A stretch of 64,000 nucleotides of DNA from Candidatus Allochristensenella caecavium (GCA_904397865.1 CAJFOS010000016.1:1-64000), one strand, 5' to 3'; shown: positions 35,720 through 45,301, counted from the first letter of the stretch. The notes: a model not told the origin generated them from the letters alone. A program made the numbers and translations.

Positions 35720-36664
35720 ATGCAATGGGTAGAAGTCACTATCCGCACCAACACCATGGGCGCGGAACTGATGAGCCAGGTACTGCTGGACGAAGGGATT
35801 ACAGGCACCTCGATTGAGGACCACCATGATGTTGAGCAATACCGCCGCAAAAGCGACGAATGGGATTATGTGGATGAGAACATCTTTGCCGACCATGGCG
35901 ACGAAGTATATGTCAAAGGATATATCGCAATGGAAGCTGAGGTATACGGCCGCGTAGGACGCATCATGAACCGGGTAGCGGACTTGGTGGATATGATGGA
36001 GGAACAGGGCGTGGATGTCGGCCGTGGCGAAGTGCTTGTCAGCATGGTGGCGGACGAGGACTGGGAAGAGAACTGGAAACAGTACTACAAACCATTTGAT
36101 GTGGGCGAACGGCTGTCGGTTACACCTTGTTGGGAACCCTATGACGCGGGTGAACGCGTGCTGGTGCAGTTGGAACCGGGCGCGGCGTTTGGCACCGGCC
36201 AGCATGAAACGACGCTGATGTGCCTGGAGCTATGCCAGCTATATGCCAAACCGGAAGCCAAGGTGTTGGATGTGGGCTGTGGTACTGGGATTTTGGGTAT
36301 CGCAGCGGTGGCGTTGGGCGCAGCGCATGCGCTGGAGGTGGACCGCGACGAGGTTGCAGTGCATGCCGCACAGCACAACGCGCAGCTCAACAGTTTGTCC
36401 GACCGGGTGACGTGCATGGAAGGCAATCTGGCCGATGCGGTCAAGGGTAAATATGATTTGATTTTTGCCAATATCGTGGCCGATGCCGTCATCGCATTGC
36501 TGCCGGCGGCCAAAAAGCTGATGGCGCGCGGGGCGACACTCATTGCCAGCGGCATTATTTTGGACCGTGAAACGGACGTGATTGAAGCGGTCAAACACTG
36601 CGGTTTGCGCGTTGTAGACCGAAGAAATCGAGGAGAATGGGTCGCGTTAGCGATTCAAAAATAA
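35720..36664 (+). CDS. prmA: ribosomal protein L11 methyltransferase
   Basis: The enzyme (314 residues) trimethylates L11 using SAM. It has an N-terminal substrate-recognition domain (MQWVEVTIRTNTMGAELMSQVL) and a Rossmann domain with the SAM loop LDVGCGTGILGIAAVALGA near residue 182 and the NIVADAVIALLP motif near 250. A GTG one codon earlier (35717) is 8 bases from AGAGGGG and could also be used. It follows dnaJ as in many Firmicutes. Confidence 0.95.
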   Translation: MQWVEVTIRTNTMGAELMSQVLLDEGITGTSIEDHHDVEQYRRKSDEWDYVDENIFADHGDEVYVKGYIAMEAEVYGRVGRIMNRVADLVDMMEEQGVDVGRGEVLVSMVADEDWEENWKQYYKPFDVGERLSVTPCWEPYDAGERVLVQLEPGAAFGTGQHETTLMCLELCQLYAKPEAKVLDVGCGTGILGIAAVALGAAHALEVDRDEVAVHAAQHNAQLNSLSDRVTCMEGNLADAVKGKYDLIFANIVADAVIALLPAAKKLMARGATLIASGIILDRETDVIEAVKHCGLRVVDRRNRGEWVALAIQK

Positions 36665-36668
36665 AGCG

Positions 36669-37406
36669 ATGCCACTTTTTTTTGCAGAAGAGATAAAGGA
36701 CAATACCGCCTTTTTATACGAAGATGCGGACCATATGCAAAAAACGCTGCGGTTTCGCGTAGCAGATGCCATTACCGTTTCAGACGGCTGTGGCTTTTGT
36801 TATGCATGCCGGATTGAAACGATGCAAAAAGGATGCGTGCAGGCGCGCGTCCTTTCCTGTACGCCGGCGCAGAGCGAACCAAGCATTTCCGTTACGCTTT
36901 ATCAAAGCATTTGCAAAGGCGCACGCTTTGAAGTGGCTACGCAGAAATGCACGGAACTGGGTGTAAAACGAATTGTTCCGCTGCATGTGCGGCGCTGTGA
37001 AATGGGCGCAAAGGACATGGACAGGCGCCGCGAGCGCTTGCAGAAAATTGCTCGGGAGGCGGCCAAACAGTGTGGACGGGCCTGGATTCCAACGGTGGAG
37101 AAGACGGTGACGGTAGAAGATGTGCTGGCGGCCCGACACGAACTGTTGCTCTGTCCCTATGAAGAGGAACGGACGCGTCCGCTTAAATCGGTTTTGCAAG
37201 CGTCTCATGGCGTCAAGGACATTGGCGTAGTGATTGGACCAGAGGGCGGCTTTGAAGCGCAGGAAATTGAACAGCTGGCGCAGGGCGGCGGGCGGATTGT
37301 GACGCTGGGGCCGCGTATTCTGCGCACAGAAACGGCGTCGCCCGCGGTGCTGAGCGTATTGATGTATGAATTTGGACAATGGGATGGGGGCCAGGCGTGC
37401 GAGTAG
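36669..37406 (+). CDS. rsmE: 16S rRNA (uracil-1498-N3)-methyltransferase
   Basis: The 245-residue SPOUT-fold enzyme methylates U1498 of 16S rRNA. It has the N-terminal PUA-like region and the SPOUT knot: TQKCTELGVKRIVPL near residue 92, IGPEGGFEAQEIE near 190 and LGPRILRTETASPAVL near 217. It starts five bases after prmA and its end overlaps mtaB, so the three RNA/ribosome modification genes are coupled. Confidence 0.96.
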   Translation: MPLFFAEEIKDNTAFLYEDADHMQKTLRFRVADAITVSDGCGFCYACRIETMQKGCVQARVLSCTPAQSEPSISVTLYQSICKGARFEVATQKCTELGVKRIVPLHVRRCEMGAKDMDRRRERLQKIAREAAKQCGRAWIPTVEKTVTVEDVLAARHELLLCPYEEERTRPLKSVLQASHGVKDIGVVIGPEGGFEAQEIEQLAQGGGRIVTLGPRILRTETASPAVLSVLMYEFGQWDGGQACE

Positions 37407-38677
37407 CATTTTATACATTGGGCTGTAAGGTCAATCAATATGACACGCAGGCGATGGCGGCCCGGCTGGCGGAACAGGGGCATACCATTGTCGGCTTCGA
37501 TGCATGGGCGGATGCGTATGTTATCAACTCCTGCACCGTCACGGCGGAAAGCGACCGCAAGGCGCGCCAGGCCATTGGCCGGGCCAAAAAACACAATCCG
37601 TCGGCCGTTGTTTGTGTATGCGGCTGCTATGCGCAGCGCGACCCGCAGGCGGTCCTTGCCATCGATGGCGTGGATGTGATTGCGGGGACGACGGCGCGGC
37701 AGGATTTGCAATCCGTTTTGTTGGCGGCCGAACCCGGAAAGAAGAAAAATTTTGTCCATGCCTTTCAGGCGGACGAGCCGTTTGAAGAAGGATGCGGTGC
37801 GCTGTTTGAGCGTGCGCGGGCACATATTAAAATTCAGGATGGCTGCGACCGGCACTGTACGTACTGCGCGATTCCGCAGGCCCGCGGGCCGATTCGTTCC
37901 CGCGCGCTGCCCGGCGTGCAGGCAGAAGCGCAGCTGGCCGCAGCGCATGGCCATCAGGAAATCGTACTGACGGGTATCCGGCTGACCTCGTTTGGCCGGG
38001 AAGCAGGGCTTTCGTTGATGGACGCCGTGGAGGCTGCCGCACAAACGGATATTCATCGCATCCGCCTGGGCTCGCTCGACCCGGATGAGATTGACGAAGC
38101 ATTTATTGACCGTGCGGCGCGATGCGAAAAGCTGTGTCCGCATTTTCATCTTTCCCTGCAAAGCGGCTGCGACACCGTATTGCGGCGCATGGGTCGGCGC
38201 TATACCACCGATGCTTTTGCGCACACGGTGGATGCACTGCGTGCCGCGATGCCGGAGGCTGCATTCACAACGGATGTGATGACGGGTTTTGTCGGGGAAA
38301 CGGAGGAGGAATTTGCACAGACCTGCGCCTTTGTGCGGCGGATTGGATTTAGCAAACTGCATGTTTTTCCCTATTCCCAGCGGCAGGGAACGGCGGCGAT
38401 GCGCATGCCGGGGCATTTGCCCAACGGCGTCAAACAAGAACGCGCACGCCGGTTGATTGAAATCGGACAGGAATTGGAGCAGACTTTTTTGACATCGCTG
38501 ATTGGTACGCGCCAGGAGGTCATTCTTGAACAGGGAAAAGACGGCTGGATGGAAGGACATGCGCGCAATTATGCAAGGCTTCAGGTATATGCGCCCGACC
38601 ATTTACCAGGTACGTGTGCCTGGGTGCGGGTAGAGAAACGCACGCGGACAGGTGCACAGGCGGTGCTTTTGCCATAG
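37397..38677 (+). CDS. mtaB: tRNA t6A37 methylthiotransferase MtaB
   Basis: The radical SAM enzyme adds a methylthio group to t6A37 of tRNA. The N-terminal UPF0004 domain has three cluster Cys in TLGCKVNQYD, NSCTVTAESD and CVCGCYAQ. The radical SAM motif is CDRHCTYCAIPQARG near residue 151, and the TRAM domain ends the protein. The GTG at 37397 (about 426 residues) is chosen because GATGGGGG lies just upstream and homologues begin here; an ATG at 37379 is possible. It overlaps rsmE by 10 bases. Confidence 0.95.
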   Translation: MRVAFYTLGCKVNQYDTQAMAARLAEQGHTIVGFDAWADAYVINSCTVTAESDRKARQAIGRAKKHNPSAVVCVCGCYAQRDPQAVLAIDGVDVIAGTTARQDLQSVLLAAEPGKKKNFVHAFQADEPFEEGCGALFERARAHIKIQDGCDRHCTYCAIPQARGPIRSRALPGVQAEAQLAAAHGHQEIVLTGIRLTSFGREAGLSLMDAVEAAAQTDIHRIRLGSLDPDEIDEAFIDRAARCEKLCPHFHLSLQSGCDTVLRRMGRRYTTDAFAHTVDALRAAMPEAAFTTDVMTGFVGETEEEFAQTCAFVRRIGFSKLHVFPYSQRQGTAAMRMPGHLPNGVKQERARRLIEIGQELEQTFLTSLIGTRQEVILEQGKDGWMEGHARNYARLQVYAPDHLPGTCAWVRVEKRTRTGAQAVLLP

Positions 38678-38784
38678 TGCGATACATGGCCGGCAGCAAA
38701 GAAGATTCACGCGGGGGAAAAAGCATCCGTGCCGCATGAAAAATATAATGGGGCATAGGCCCAACATGAAAAGGGAGGCCAAAA

Positions 38785-39123
38785 ATGGAAGATTGTCTGT
38801 TTTGTAAAATCATCGCGGGACAGATTCCCGGCGATAAGGTGTATGAGAATGAATTTATATACGCATTCCGCGATATTGACCCGCAGGCGCCTACGCATGT
38901 GCTGATTGTACCCAAGGAACACATGCAGGACATGATGGACCCGCGCGCGCCGCAGGCCATCGCGCATATGACGGAAGCTGCCCAGGCCATTGTACGGAGT
39001 GAAAACCTGGAACAGGCAGGGTTTCGCGCCGTGTTGAACACGGGCGTGGACGGTGGACAGAGCGTGCCGCATCTGCATATGCATTTGCTCGGCGGCCGCA
39101 GTCTGCAATGGCCGCCGGGCTGA
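38785..39123 (+). CDS. HIT family nucleotide hydrolase (HinT-like)
   Basis: The 112-residue protein has the HinT pattern: CLFCKIIAGQIPGDKVYENE at the start with a zinc-type CxxC, DIDPQAPTHVLIVPKEH near residue 31, and the catalytic histidine triad SVPHLHMHLLGGR near the end. HinT enzymes hydrolyse AMP-lysine or adenosine phosphoramidates. Its position after mtaB and before rpsU is conserved in Firmicutes. Confidence 0.95.
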   Translation: MEDCLFCKIIAGQIPGDKVYENEFIYAFRDIDPQAPTHVLIVPKEHMQDMMDPRAPQAIAHMTEAAQAIVRSENLEQAGFRAVLNTGVDGGQSVPHLHMHLLGGRSLQWPPG

Positions 39124-39135
39124 GGGTTGGCGGCG

Positions 39136-39663
39136 ATGCGAAAAGGACAACAAGCGGAGCGCATTTGGCAGAGCCGCAGGGCCCACCGCACGCTTTGGGT
39201 GCTGTTTATGGTCTATTTGTTCCTGCTGATGTGGGTGGTGCTGTTAAAATCCGGCTTTGCGATTGGCGTGCCAATGAACCAAGGGGATTACGCACAGGCG
39301 CTATCCTTCCGCTGGCAATCCGCCAACCGGGTGCCGTTCCGTACCATTACCAATTATCTGCGGGTTTGGGGCGAATCCTACGCGGTGCAGAACCTGGTGG
39401 GAAATGTGATTGCCTTTGTGCCGCTGGGCGCCGGTTACCTGTTGCTGTGCCGCAGACACCCCCGTTTTGTGGGGGCGCTGCTGCTGGGGCTGGGGGTCAG
39501 CTTGGCGTTTGAACTCATCCAACTCTTTGCAGGCATTGGTAGTTTTGATGTGGATGATTTGATTTTGAACGTGGTGGGTACGGTGTTGGGGTATGCCGTG
39601 ATGTGGGGGATGAACCGCATCTGTATCCGACGCATGCGCTCTGGACGGCCGCATCGGGCATAG
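39136..39663 (+). CDS. VanZ family membrane protein
   Basis: The 175-residue protein has about four membrane segments: LWVLFMVYLFLLMWVVLL, a segment near AVQNLVGNVIAFVPLGAGYLLL, GALLLGLGVSLAFELIQL, and LNVVGTVLGYAVMW. NLVGNVIAFVPLG and SLAFELIQL...GSFDVDDLILN are the VanZ-domain hallmarks. VanZ itself gives teicoplanin tolerance; most relatives are uncharacterised envelope proteins. ATG 39136 is preferred to TTG 39127, as GAGGG is nine bases upstream. It is unusual as an insertion between hit and rpsU. Confidence 0.88.
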   Translation: MRKGQQAERIWQSRRAHRTLWVLFMVYLFLLMWVVLLKSGFAIGVPMNQGDYAQALSFRWQSANRVPFRTITNYLRVWGESYAVQNLVGNVIAFVPLGAGYLLLCRRHPRFVGALLLGLGVSLAFELIQLFAGIGSFDVDDLILNVVGTVLGYAVMWGMNRICIRRMRSGRPHRA

Positions 39664-39685
39664 AGAATCCTGCCGCCTTTTTTAG

Positions 39686-39714
39686 TTGACAGTGCCAGAA
39701 GGCATGAGTATAAT
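39686..39714 (+). promoter_or_regulatory. consensus sigma-A promoter of rpsU
   Basis: TTGACA, 17 bases, TATAAT: both boxes are perfect. Confidence 0.92.
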
Positions 39715-39759
39715 AGACCTTGTATTGCTGGAAAGTGGCAACGGAGGGAGGGAATACAT

Positions 39760-39933
39760 ATGTCCGAAATTAGGGTCGGGGAAGGCGAATCCCTCGAAAG
39801 CGCCCTCAAACGGTTCAAACGCAAATGTGCGCGTTCCGGAGTGATGGCAGATATCCGCAAGCATGAACACTACGAAAAGCCCAGTGTCAAGCGCAAGAAG
39901 AAAGCGGAGGCTGCTAAAAAACGCAAATATTAA
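39760..39933 (+). CDS. rpsU: 30S ribosomal protein S21
   Basis: This 57-residue basic protein starts [19 protein letters not shown], the S21 signature, and ends in a Lys/Ala-rich tail ([12 protein letters not shown]). S21 binds the 30S platform near the anti-Shine-Dalgarno sequence and is needed for initiation. ACGGAGGGAGGG precedes the ATG. It has its own consensus promoter and a strong terminator, so it is a separate, highly expressed unit. Confidence 0.97.
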   Translation: MSEIRVGEGESLESALKRFKRKCARSGVMADIRKHEHYEKPSVKRKKKAEAAKKRKY

Positions 39934-39940
39934 TGGCACA

Positions 39941-39968
39941 CAAACCCTTGCATATGCAAGGGTTTTTT
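39941..39968 (+). terminator. terminator of rpsU
   Basis: The palindromic stem AAACCCTTGCA/TGCAAGGGTTT is followed by T residues. Confidence 0.9.
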
Positions 39969-40044
39969 TATGCGTTGTTTTGGCGGTTGCGTGTCTAAAG
40001 ACTGCCGTAGACGAATACATTCAATCGACGGGAGGAAGAACGAC

Positions 40045-40329
40045 GTGCGCAAAAAGAGCGGAACGAAACAACGTGTGTTTTGGGATTTGCCGTTGGACCT
40101 GCGCGCCGGTATTGCGCGGGTGACGGCGCTGGGTTTTCAGCTGGCCGTTGTGGAACACCACGACGGCTTGTTGGAATACAGCCAGACGCGCGTGCGCTTT
40201 GCGACCGGCGAGGGGGAGCTGTTGATTATCGGCCAGAACCTGGTTCTGGACAGCGATGGGACGGGGGATGCCCGTATCACCGGCCGCATTGCGTCCATCG
40301 TCATGCAGAGGGGGCAGACGCATGATTGA
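40045..40329 (+). CDS. yqfC: sporulation protein YqfC (YabP/YqfC family)
   Basis: From the GTG at 40045 the protein is 94 residues: a basic N-terminus, VFWDLPLDLRAGIARVTALGF, and a small beta-rich domain (LLEYSQTRVRFATGEGELLIIGQNLVL) typical of the YabP/YqfC family. The family is restricted to endospore formers and is expressed in the mother cell. GGGAGGAAGAACGAC lies upstream of GTG. Its end overlaps yqfD by eight bases, as in Bacillus. Confidence 0.9.
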   Translation: MRKKSGTKQRVFWDLPLDLRAGIARVTALGFQLAVVEHHDGLLEYSQTRVRFATGEGELLIIGQNLVLDSDGTGDARITGRIASIVMQRGQTHD

Positions 40330-41530
40330 CGGGTTATGGAAATTGCTTTGCGGTTATGCTATCATACAGGCAGAAGGTATGCACTTGGAGCGATGGGTCA
40401 ATGCCTGTCGGCAAGCAGGGATTCCGCTTTACAGGCTGCAAAGGGAAAACCGGCTGTGCTGTACGGCACAGGTTTTGCTGCCGCAATATCGTCGGGCTTG
40501 CCGGCTGGCAGACAAACAGCAGTGCACCGTGCAGCGGATACGTACCGGGGGCCTGGGTGCACTTGTGCTGTCCATCTGGCGCAGGAAGATTGTGTGGGTG
40601 GGAGCGTGCCTGTTAGCGGTGTTGTTGCTGGGCGCCATGCAGTTCGTCTGGCAGGTGCGCGTCACCGGTGTGCAGGGCGAACAGGCGCAGCAGGTGCTGC
40701 AGACTGCGCAGACCCTCGGTTACAAGCAAGGAGTTTGGTGGAAGCAGATTGACCTGCAGCAAATCGAACGCACGCTGATGAAGGACCCAACGCTGGGGGC
40801 GGCTAAAATTCTGGCCCACCGCAAAGGGTTGGTGCTTGAGATTGAAATCATACCGGAGCAACCCTCTCCGGATATGGTACAGCCAGGCGACCCGTGCGAC
40901 ATTGTAGCGTCGTGCGATGCGGTCATCGTATCGGTCATCCCGCTGGAAGGGCTGGCGGAGGTGGAGGCAGGCGATGTCGTACAGAAGGGCGACGTGCTCA
41001 TTCGCGGCGCCTATCCGCGCGAGACGATGGAGACCCGTCTGGTACAGGCGCGCGGCACGGTGACGGGGAAAATTAACATCACCGAAAGCGTGGACATTGA
41101 TTTGATATACGATTGGCCGGAACCGACCGGCAGGGAATATACATTGCGTACGCTGCAGATATGCGGCTGGACGACGTTGTTGACCGAGCCGCTTCCGTTT
41201 GCGGAATCGGTTGTGGTGCGGGAAAAGACGGAACCGCTGGGCGGTACGGTGTTGCCAGCCAAAGTGACCACCGAGCTGCATCAGGAGGTGAACCTGATTC
41301 CGCGCAGCCGTTCCTATGCTGAAGCAGAGGCGATGGGGGCAGAATTTGCCAAACAACTTTGTCTGAAGCAGCTGCCCGAGGGCGTAGAACCGGCGGGCTG
41401 GGTGGTGCAGAGCCAGACGACGGAAGGAAATCAGGTACGGGTGACCGTACAGATGCAATATATACAAGAAATCGGCGTGACGGCGGCCCCTTCGACGGTC
41501 GTAACGCCGCCGCCACAGGAGGAAACTTGA
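40322..41530 (+). CDS. yqfD: sporulation membrane protein YqfD (SpoIV stage)
   Basis: The 402-residue protein has an N-terminal cytoplasmic part, one membrane segment near residues 85-105 (KIVWVGACLLAVLLLGAM) and a large external domain, as in the YqfD/SpoIV family required for sporulation. The segments GYKQGVWWKQIDLQQIERTLM and RGTVTGKINITES fit the family. The start is the ATG after AGAGGGGGCAGACGC. It overlaps yqfC and is followed by phoH in the usual order. Confidence 0.9.
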   Translation: MIDGLWKLLCGYAIIQAEGMHLERWVNACRQAGIPLYRLQRENRLCCTAQVLLPQYRRACRLADKQQCTVQRIRTGGLGALVLSIWRRKIVWVGACLLAVLLLGAMQFVWQVRVTGVQGEQAQQVLQTAQTLGYKQGVWWKQIDLQQIERTLMKDPTLGAAKILAHRKGLVLEIEIIPEQPSPDMVQPGDPCDIVASCDAVIVSVIPLEGLAEVEAGDVVQKGDVLIRGAYPRETMETRLVQARGTVTGKINITESVDIDLIYDWPEPTGREYTLRTLQICGWTTLLTEPLPFAESVVVREKTEPLGGTVLPAKVTTELHQEVNLIPRSRSYAEAEAMGAEFAKQLCLKQLPEGVEPAGWVVQSQTTEGNQVRVTVQMQYIQEIGVTAAPSTVVTPPPQEET

Positions 41531-41562
41531 ACGAACTACCAGTAAATCAACAGGAGGGAACG

Positions 41563-42558
41563 GTGCAGGAATTTGTTACACCGTCCTCCCTGGACGCGCT
41601 GCGGGCGCTGTTTGGCAGCTTTGATGAAAACATCGGGCTGATTGAATCGGAACTGGGTGTACGCGTACACCAGCGGGACGAACAGATTTTGATTCTTGGT
41701 TCCGCCGTGCAGGCAAGAGCGGCGCGGGAAACCATCGAAATGCTTTTGGAACGCATAGATGCGGGCGAGACGCTGGACCGCACGGCCATCAAATACGCCA
41801 TTGAAATGGTGCGTGAGGGGCAAGGGGAACAAATCGCGGCACTGATGAAAGATGTGGTGGCGCTGACGTACCGCGGACGCCAGGTGAAGGCTAAAACGCT
41901 GGGGCAGAAGAAATACATCGCCGCGCTGAAAAACGCAACGGTGACGTTCTGCATCGGCCCGGCGGGTACGGGCAAGACGTATTTGGCGATTGCGCAGGCG
42001 GTTGTGGCGTTGAAAAACAAGGAAGTCCAACGCATTGTTCTGACGCGGCCGGCCGTGGAGGCCGGAGAGCGGCTGGGCTTTTTACCGGGGGACCTGCAGC
42101 AGAAGGTGGACCCATACCTGCGCCCGCTATATGATGCTTTGCAGGAATTTTTGGGCTATGAGACGTTCTTGAAACTGCAGGAAAAAGGTGTGATTGAAGT
42201 TGCTCCGCTGGCTTATATGCGCGGCCGGACGCTGAGTGAATCCTACATCATCCTGGATGAAGCGCAGAACTGCACCAAGGAACAGATGAAGATGTTTTTG
42301 ACGCGCTTTGGAGAGGGGAGCAAAATCGTAGTCACCGGCGATGTAACGCAGATTGACCTGCCACACGACCGTGTCAGCGGACTGATGCATGCGGCCCGTA
42401 TCCTCAGCGATGTAGAAGGCGTGTCCATTCAATATCTTAATCAGCGTGACGTCGTGCGTCACGAAATTGTGCAGAACATCATTCGTGCTTATGAGCGGGC
42501 TGAAAAGAAAGAAGCGGCGCATGGGCGCAAGGACGCATCCCGCGTCAGGGAGGATTAG
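41563..42558 (+). CDS. phoH: PhoH family ATPase
   Basis: The 331-residue PhoH-like protein has an N-terminal KH-like region (LFGSFDENIGLIESELGVRV) and a P-loop domain with Walker A IGPAGTGKTYLAIA near residue 130, RPAVEAGERLGFLPGD near 160, and Walker B YIILDEAQNCT near 230. Family members are thought to act on RNA. The GTG at 41563 is favoured: AGGAGGG lies five bases upstream and the homologous N-terminus begins there. A TTG at 41527, also behind AGGAGG, would add 12 residues. Confidence 0.93.
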   Translation: MQEFVTPSSLDALRALFGSFDENIGLIESELGVRVHQRDEQILILGSAVQARAARETIEMLLERIDAGETLDRTAIKYAIEMVREGQGEQIAALMKDVVALTYRGRQVKAKTLGQKKYIAALKNATVTFCIGPAGTGKTYLAIAQAVVALKNKEVQRIVLTRPAVEAGERLGFLPGDLQQKVDPYLRPLYDALQEFLGYETFLKLQEKGVIEVAPLAYMRGRTLSESYIILDEAQNCTKEQMKMFLTRFGEGSKIVVTGDVTQIDLPHDRVSGLMHAARILSDVEGVSIQYLNQRDVVRHEIVQNIIRAYERAEKKEAAHGRKDASRVRED

Positions 42559-42562
42559 ACCG

Positions 42563-44809
42563 ATGAAATTTGCGAAAGCGGCCAAGCGCGACAAGGAACG
42601 CGCGCCCCGCCAGGCAAAACCGAAACAAGAACGCAGCAGAGAGGACAAGTTCTTTGTACGGATACCTGTGCGCGCCGCGTATGCTGTGTTTGCCGTGGTT
42701 GCGCTGTTGACCATGGCGTTGGCCGTTGTTCCCAAAAGCTATGCGCTGGAAGTGGGCGTTGTAGCACCGGAAGACATCTATGCCCCGCGCGAAGTGGAGG
42801 ATACGTTGTCCACAACCGAACTGCGTCAGCGGGCCAGCGACGCAGTCAAAGATATCTATACGCAGGACGGTTCCATCACCACGTCCGTCAATGACCAGGT
42901 CAAGGCCTATATGGATGGCGTGGATGCGGCGCGGGCCGCAGGGCTGTTGGAATATGACAATGCTGTTTCGGCCTGGGAAACCGGCGGCCGGGAGGGTACG
43001 AAGCCGACCATCGCCAACACCGTGAAAGGAGACCAGCTCCATGCACTGACCGCACAGGTGCCCATTTCCATCAGCGATTCGGAGATGCTGGCGCTTTTGC
43101 AAATGACGCAGGGGCAATGGGATACGGCCAAAGCCGCCGCTCAGCAGGCCGTTAGCGATGCGCTGGAAGCCGGTATTCAACAGGACAGAATCGACCAGAC
43201 GCTGACCGCCATCACTGCGACTGTCAACGCCCTGGATGTTTCCGATGCTGTAAAGACGGCTGCGCTGCGCCCAGTGCGCACCTATATCCGCGCCAACGCA
43301 TTTTTGGATGAGGCGGCCACGCAGGCCGCGCGTGTCAAGGCGGAGGAATCCGTTGCACCCGTGGTGTATAAAAAAGGACAGATTATCCTGCGCATGGGCG
43401 AGGTCGTCACGGAAAAGCATATGTCGATATTGCGCGATGCAGGGTTGATTGCGGGCAAATACAACTGGGGCATGTATGCCGGGGTCGTCATCTGTGTTGC
43501 GTTCATGACGACAACCATCTGGTTTTATATGCATCGTTTGTTGAAAGCATACGCCAAGGATACGGAAAAAACATCCCTGATTCTGCTGGTGGTATGGGGG
43601 ATGTTGCTCATTGCAGCACTGATGCAGAAATTTGAATTGTATCTGGTGCCTATCCCATTGGCAGCTATGTTGATTTCATTAGGGAGCGATTCCAAGACGG
43701 GTATTTTGATGGGGTGTCTGGTGACGCTGAACATTGCGTTGATGGCGCTTGCCGCCGGACTGGAAACCCAGCGCGTGCTGTTTTTCCTTGCCGCCGGCTG
43801 GATTGGTTCAATTACAGGCGGCGGAATCGTCAAACAGACGCAGACCCGTACGGGAATTGTAGTGATTGGGCTGTTCAGCGGTTTGTCCATGGCCGCCATT
43901 TATCTGACGGCCGGCATGATGCTTGCGGTCGCCTGGCGTGAAATTGTATGGATGATGACGATGGCGCTGGCATGCGGGGCGGTATCCGGCATTCTTTGTT
44001 TGGGTACGACGCCGTTTTGGGAATCGTGTTTCCATGTGCTGACGCCGATGAAACTCATGGAACTGTGCAACCCAACCAATCCGCTGCTCAAACGGTTGAT
44101 GTTTGAAGCACCGGGAACTTACCACCACAGCGTGATGGTGGGGAACTTGGCGGAAGCGGCGGCGGAAGATTTGGGTGCCAATGCGTTGCTGGCTCGTGTG
44201 GGCTCCTACTATCACGACGTAGGAAAACTGGCGGCTCCCCGATTCTTTAGTGAAAATCAGCCCGCTGGGACCGAAAACCCCCACGACCATCTGACCCCTC
44301 GCGAAAGCGCCAGGCTGATTGCCCGCCACCCGATTGACAGCGCCAAATACATCCGAGCGGCAGGGCTTGCCAAGCCCATTGAGGACATTGCGCGCCAGCA
44401 TCACGGCACTTCGGTAATGATGTATTTTTATAGCAAAGCAGCGGAAGAGAATCCGGATGTTCATGTGGATGATTTCCGTCATGTCGGTGGTTTGCCGCAA
44501 ACGGTGGAAGCGGCCATCGTCATGTTGGCGGACTGCTGTGAGGCGGCTACACGCAGCGCAGGCGGGGAATATAAGCCGCGCATTCGCGCCTTGGTACAGG
44601 ACCGGCTGGACGACGGTCAGCTGGACAAGGTGCCATTGACGCTTAAGGATTTGGACACCATCGTCAATGCATTTGACCGTGTTTTGCGCGGCGCTTATCA
44701 CGGGCGGATTCAATATCCGGACACTAAATTGCCTAAACGGACGGAAGCACAGACGGCCCCGCAGGAGCGGGAAGAGGAAGAAGGCAGCCATGAAGCAGAT
44801 TCAGATTGA
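42563..44809 (+). CDS. pgpH: 7TM-HD c-di-AMP phosphodiesterase PgpH (YqfF)
   Basis: The 748-residue membrane protein has an extracytoplasmic 7TMR-HDED domain (about 65-285) after one N-terminal membrane segment. Seven membrane helices follow (about 295-510), then a cytoplasmic HD domain with GTYHHSVMVGNLAEAAAE near 515, YYHDVGKL near 550 and the metal-binding His of ARQHHGT near 612. PgpH hydrolyses the second messenger c-di-AMP. It starts five bases after phoH and overlaps ybeY by 20 bases. Confidence 0.95.
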   Translation: MKFAKAAKRDKERAPRQAKPKQERSREDKFFVRIPVRAAYAVFAVVALLTMALAVVPKSYALEVGVVAPEDIYAPREVEDTLSTTELRQRASDAVKDIYTQDGSITTSVNDQVKAYMDGVDAARAAGLLEYDNAVSAWETGGREGTKPTIANTVKGDQLHALTAQVPISISDSEMLALLQMTQGQWDTAKAAAQQAVSDALEAGIQQDRIDQTLTAITATVNALDVSDAVKTAALRPVRTYIRANAFLDEAATQAARVKAEESVAPVVYKKGQIILRMGEVVTEKHMSILRDAGLIAGKYNWGMYAGVVICVAFMTTTIWFYMHRLLKAYAKDTEKTSLILLVVWGMLLIAALMQKFELYLVPIPLAAMLISLGSDSKTGILMGCLVTLNIALMALAAGLETQRVLFFLAAGWIGSITGGGIVKQTQTRTGIVVIGLFSGLSMAAIYLTAGMMLAVAWREIVWMMTMALACGAVSGILCLGTTPFWESCFHVLTPMKLMELCNPTNPLLKRLMFEAPGTYHHSVMVGNLAEAAAEDLGANALLARVGSYYHDVGKLAAPRFFSENQPAGTENPHDHLTPRESARLIARHPIDSAKYIRAAGLAKPIEDIARQHHGTSVMMYFYSKAAEENPDVHVDDFRHVGGLPQTVEAAIVMLADCCEAATRSAGGEYKPRIRALVQDRLDDGQLDKVPLTLKDLDTIVNAFDRVLRGAYHGRIQYPDTKLPKRTEAQTAPQEREEEEGSHEADSD

Positions 44810-45296
44810 TAATTTGCAGCGCAGTTTGCCTTTCCCGCGTGCGTTGTCATCCACCATGCGTGCCTGTGCGCTCCATGGCCTGAAGCGATGCGGCTTGCCG
44901 GGCGATTGTGAAGTGGCGATTAGCATCGTATCACCGCGTGCTATTCGCACACTCAATGCCCAGATGCGGGCCATAGATGCAGTGACGGACGTACTCTCCT
45001 TTCCTGCAATTGCATGGGAAGGATATACGCCTGGGGATGTACAGTCGCTGCCGGAGCCGCCGGAGGTCAATCCCGAAACGGGCCGTATTCTGCTGGGAGA
45101 TATCATCATTTGCATTCGCCGCGCGCAAGACCAGGCGGAAGCATACGGCCATTCGTTACAGCGGGAAATGGCGTTTTTGACGGTGCACGGCATTTTACAT
45201 TTAGCAGGATATGACCATCAAACAGAAGAAGACGAAAGAATAATGAATAGCCTGTGTGAAGAAATTTTGTCGGAAATGGGCGTAGAAAGACGCTAG
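44790..45296 (+). CDS. ybeY: endoribonuclease YbeY
   Basis: The 168-residue single-strand-specific RNase is needed for 16S rRNA 3'-end maturation and ribosome quality control. The zinc signature HGILHLAGYDH lies near residue 131, preceded by DVLSFP and LGDIIICI. The ATG overlaps the pgpH end, with AGAGGAAGAAGGC upstream. Confidence 0.95.
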   Translation: MKQIQIDNLQRSLPFPRALSSTMRACALHGLKRCGLPGDCEVAISIVSPRAIRTLNAQMRAIDAVTDVLSFPAIAWEGYTPGDVQSLPEPPEVNPETGRILLGDIIICIRRAQDQAEAYGHSLQREMAFLTVHGILHLAGYDHQTEEDERIMNSLCEEILSEMGVERR

Positions 45297-45301
45297 GGTG
45301 C

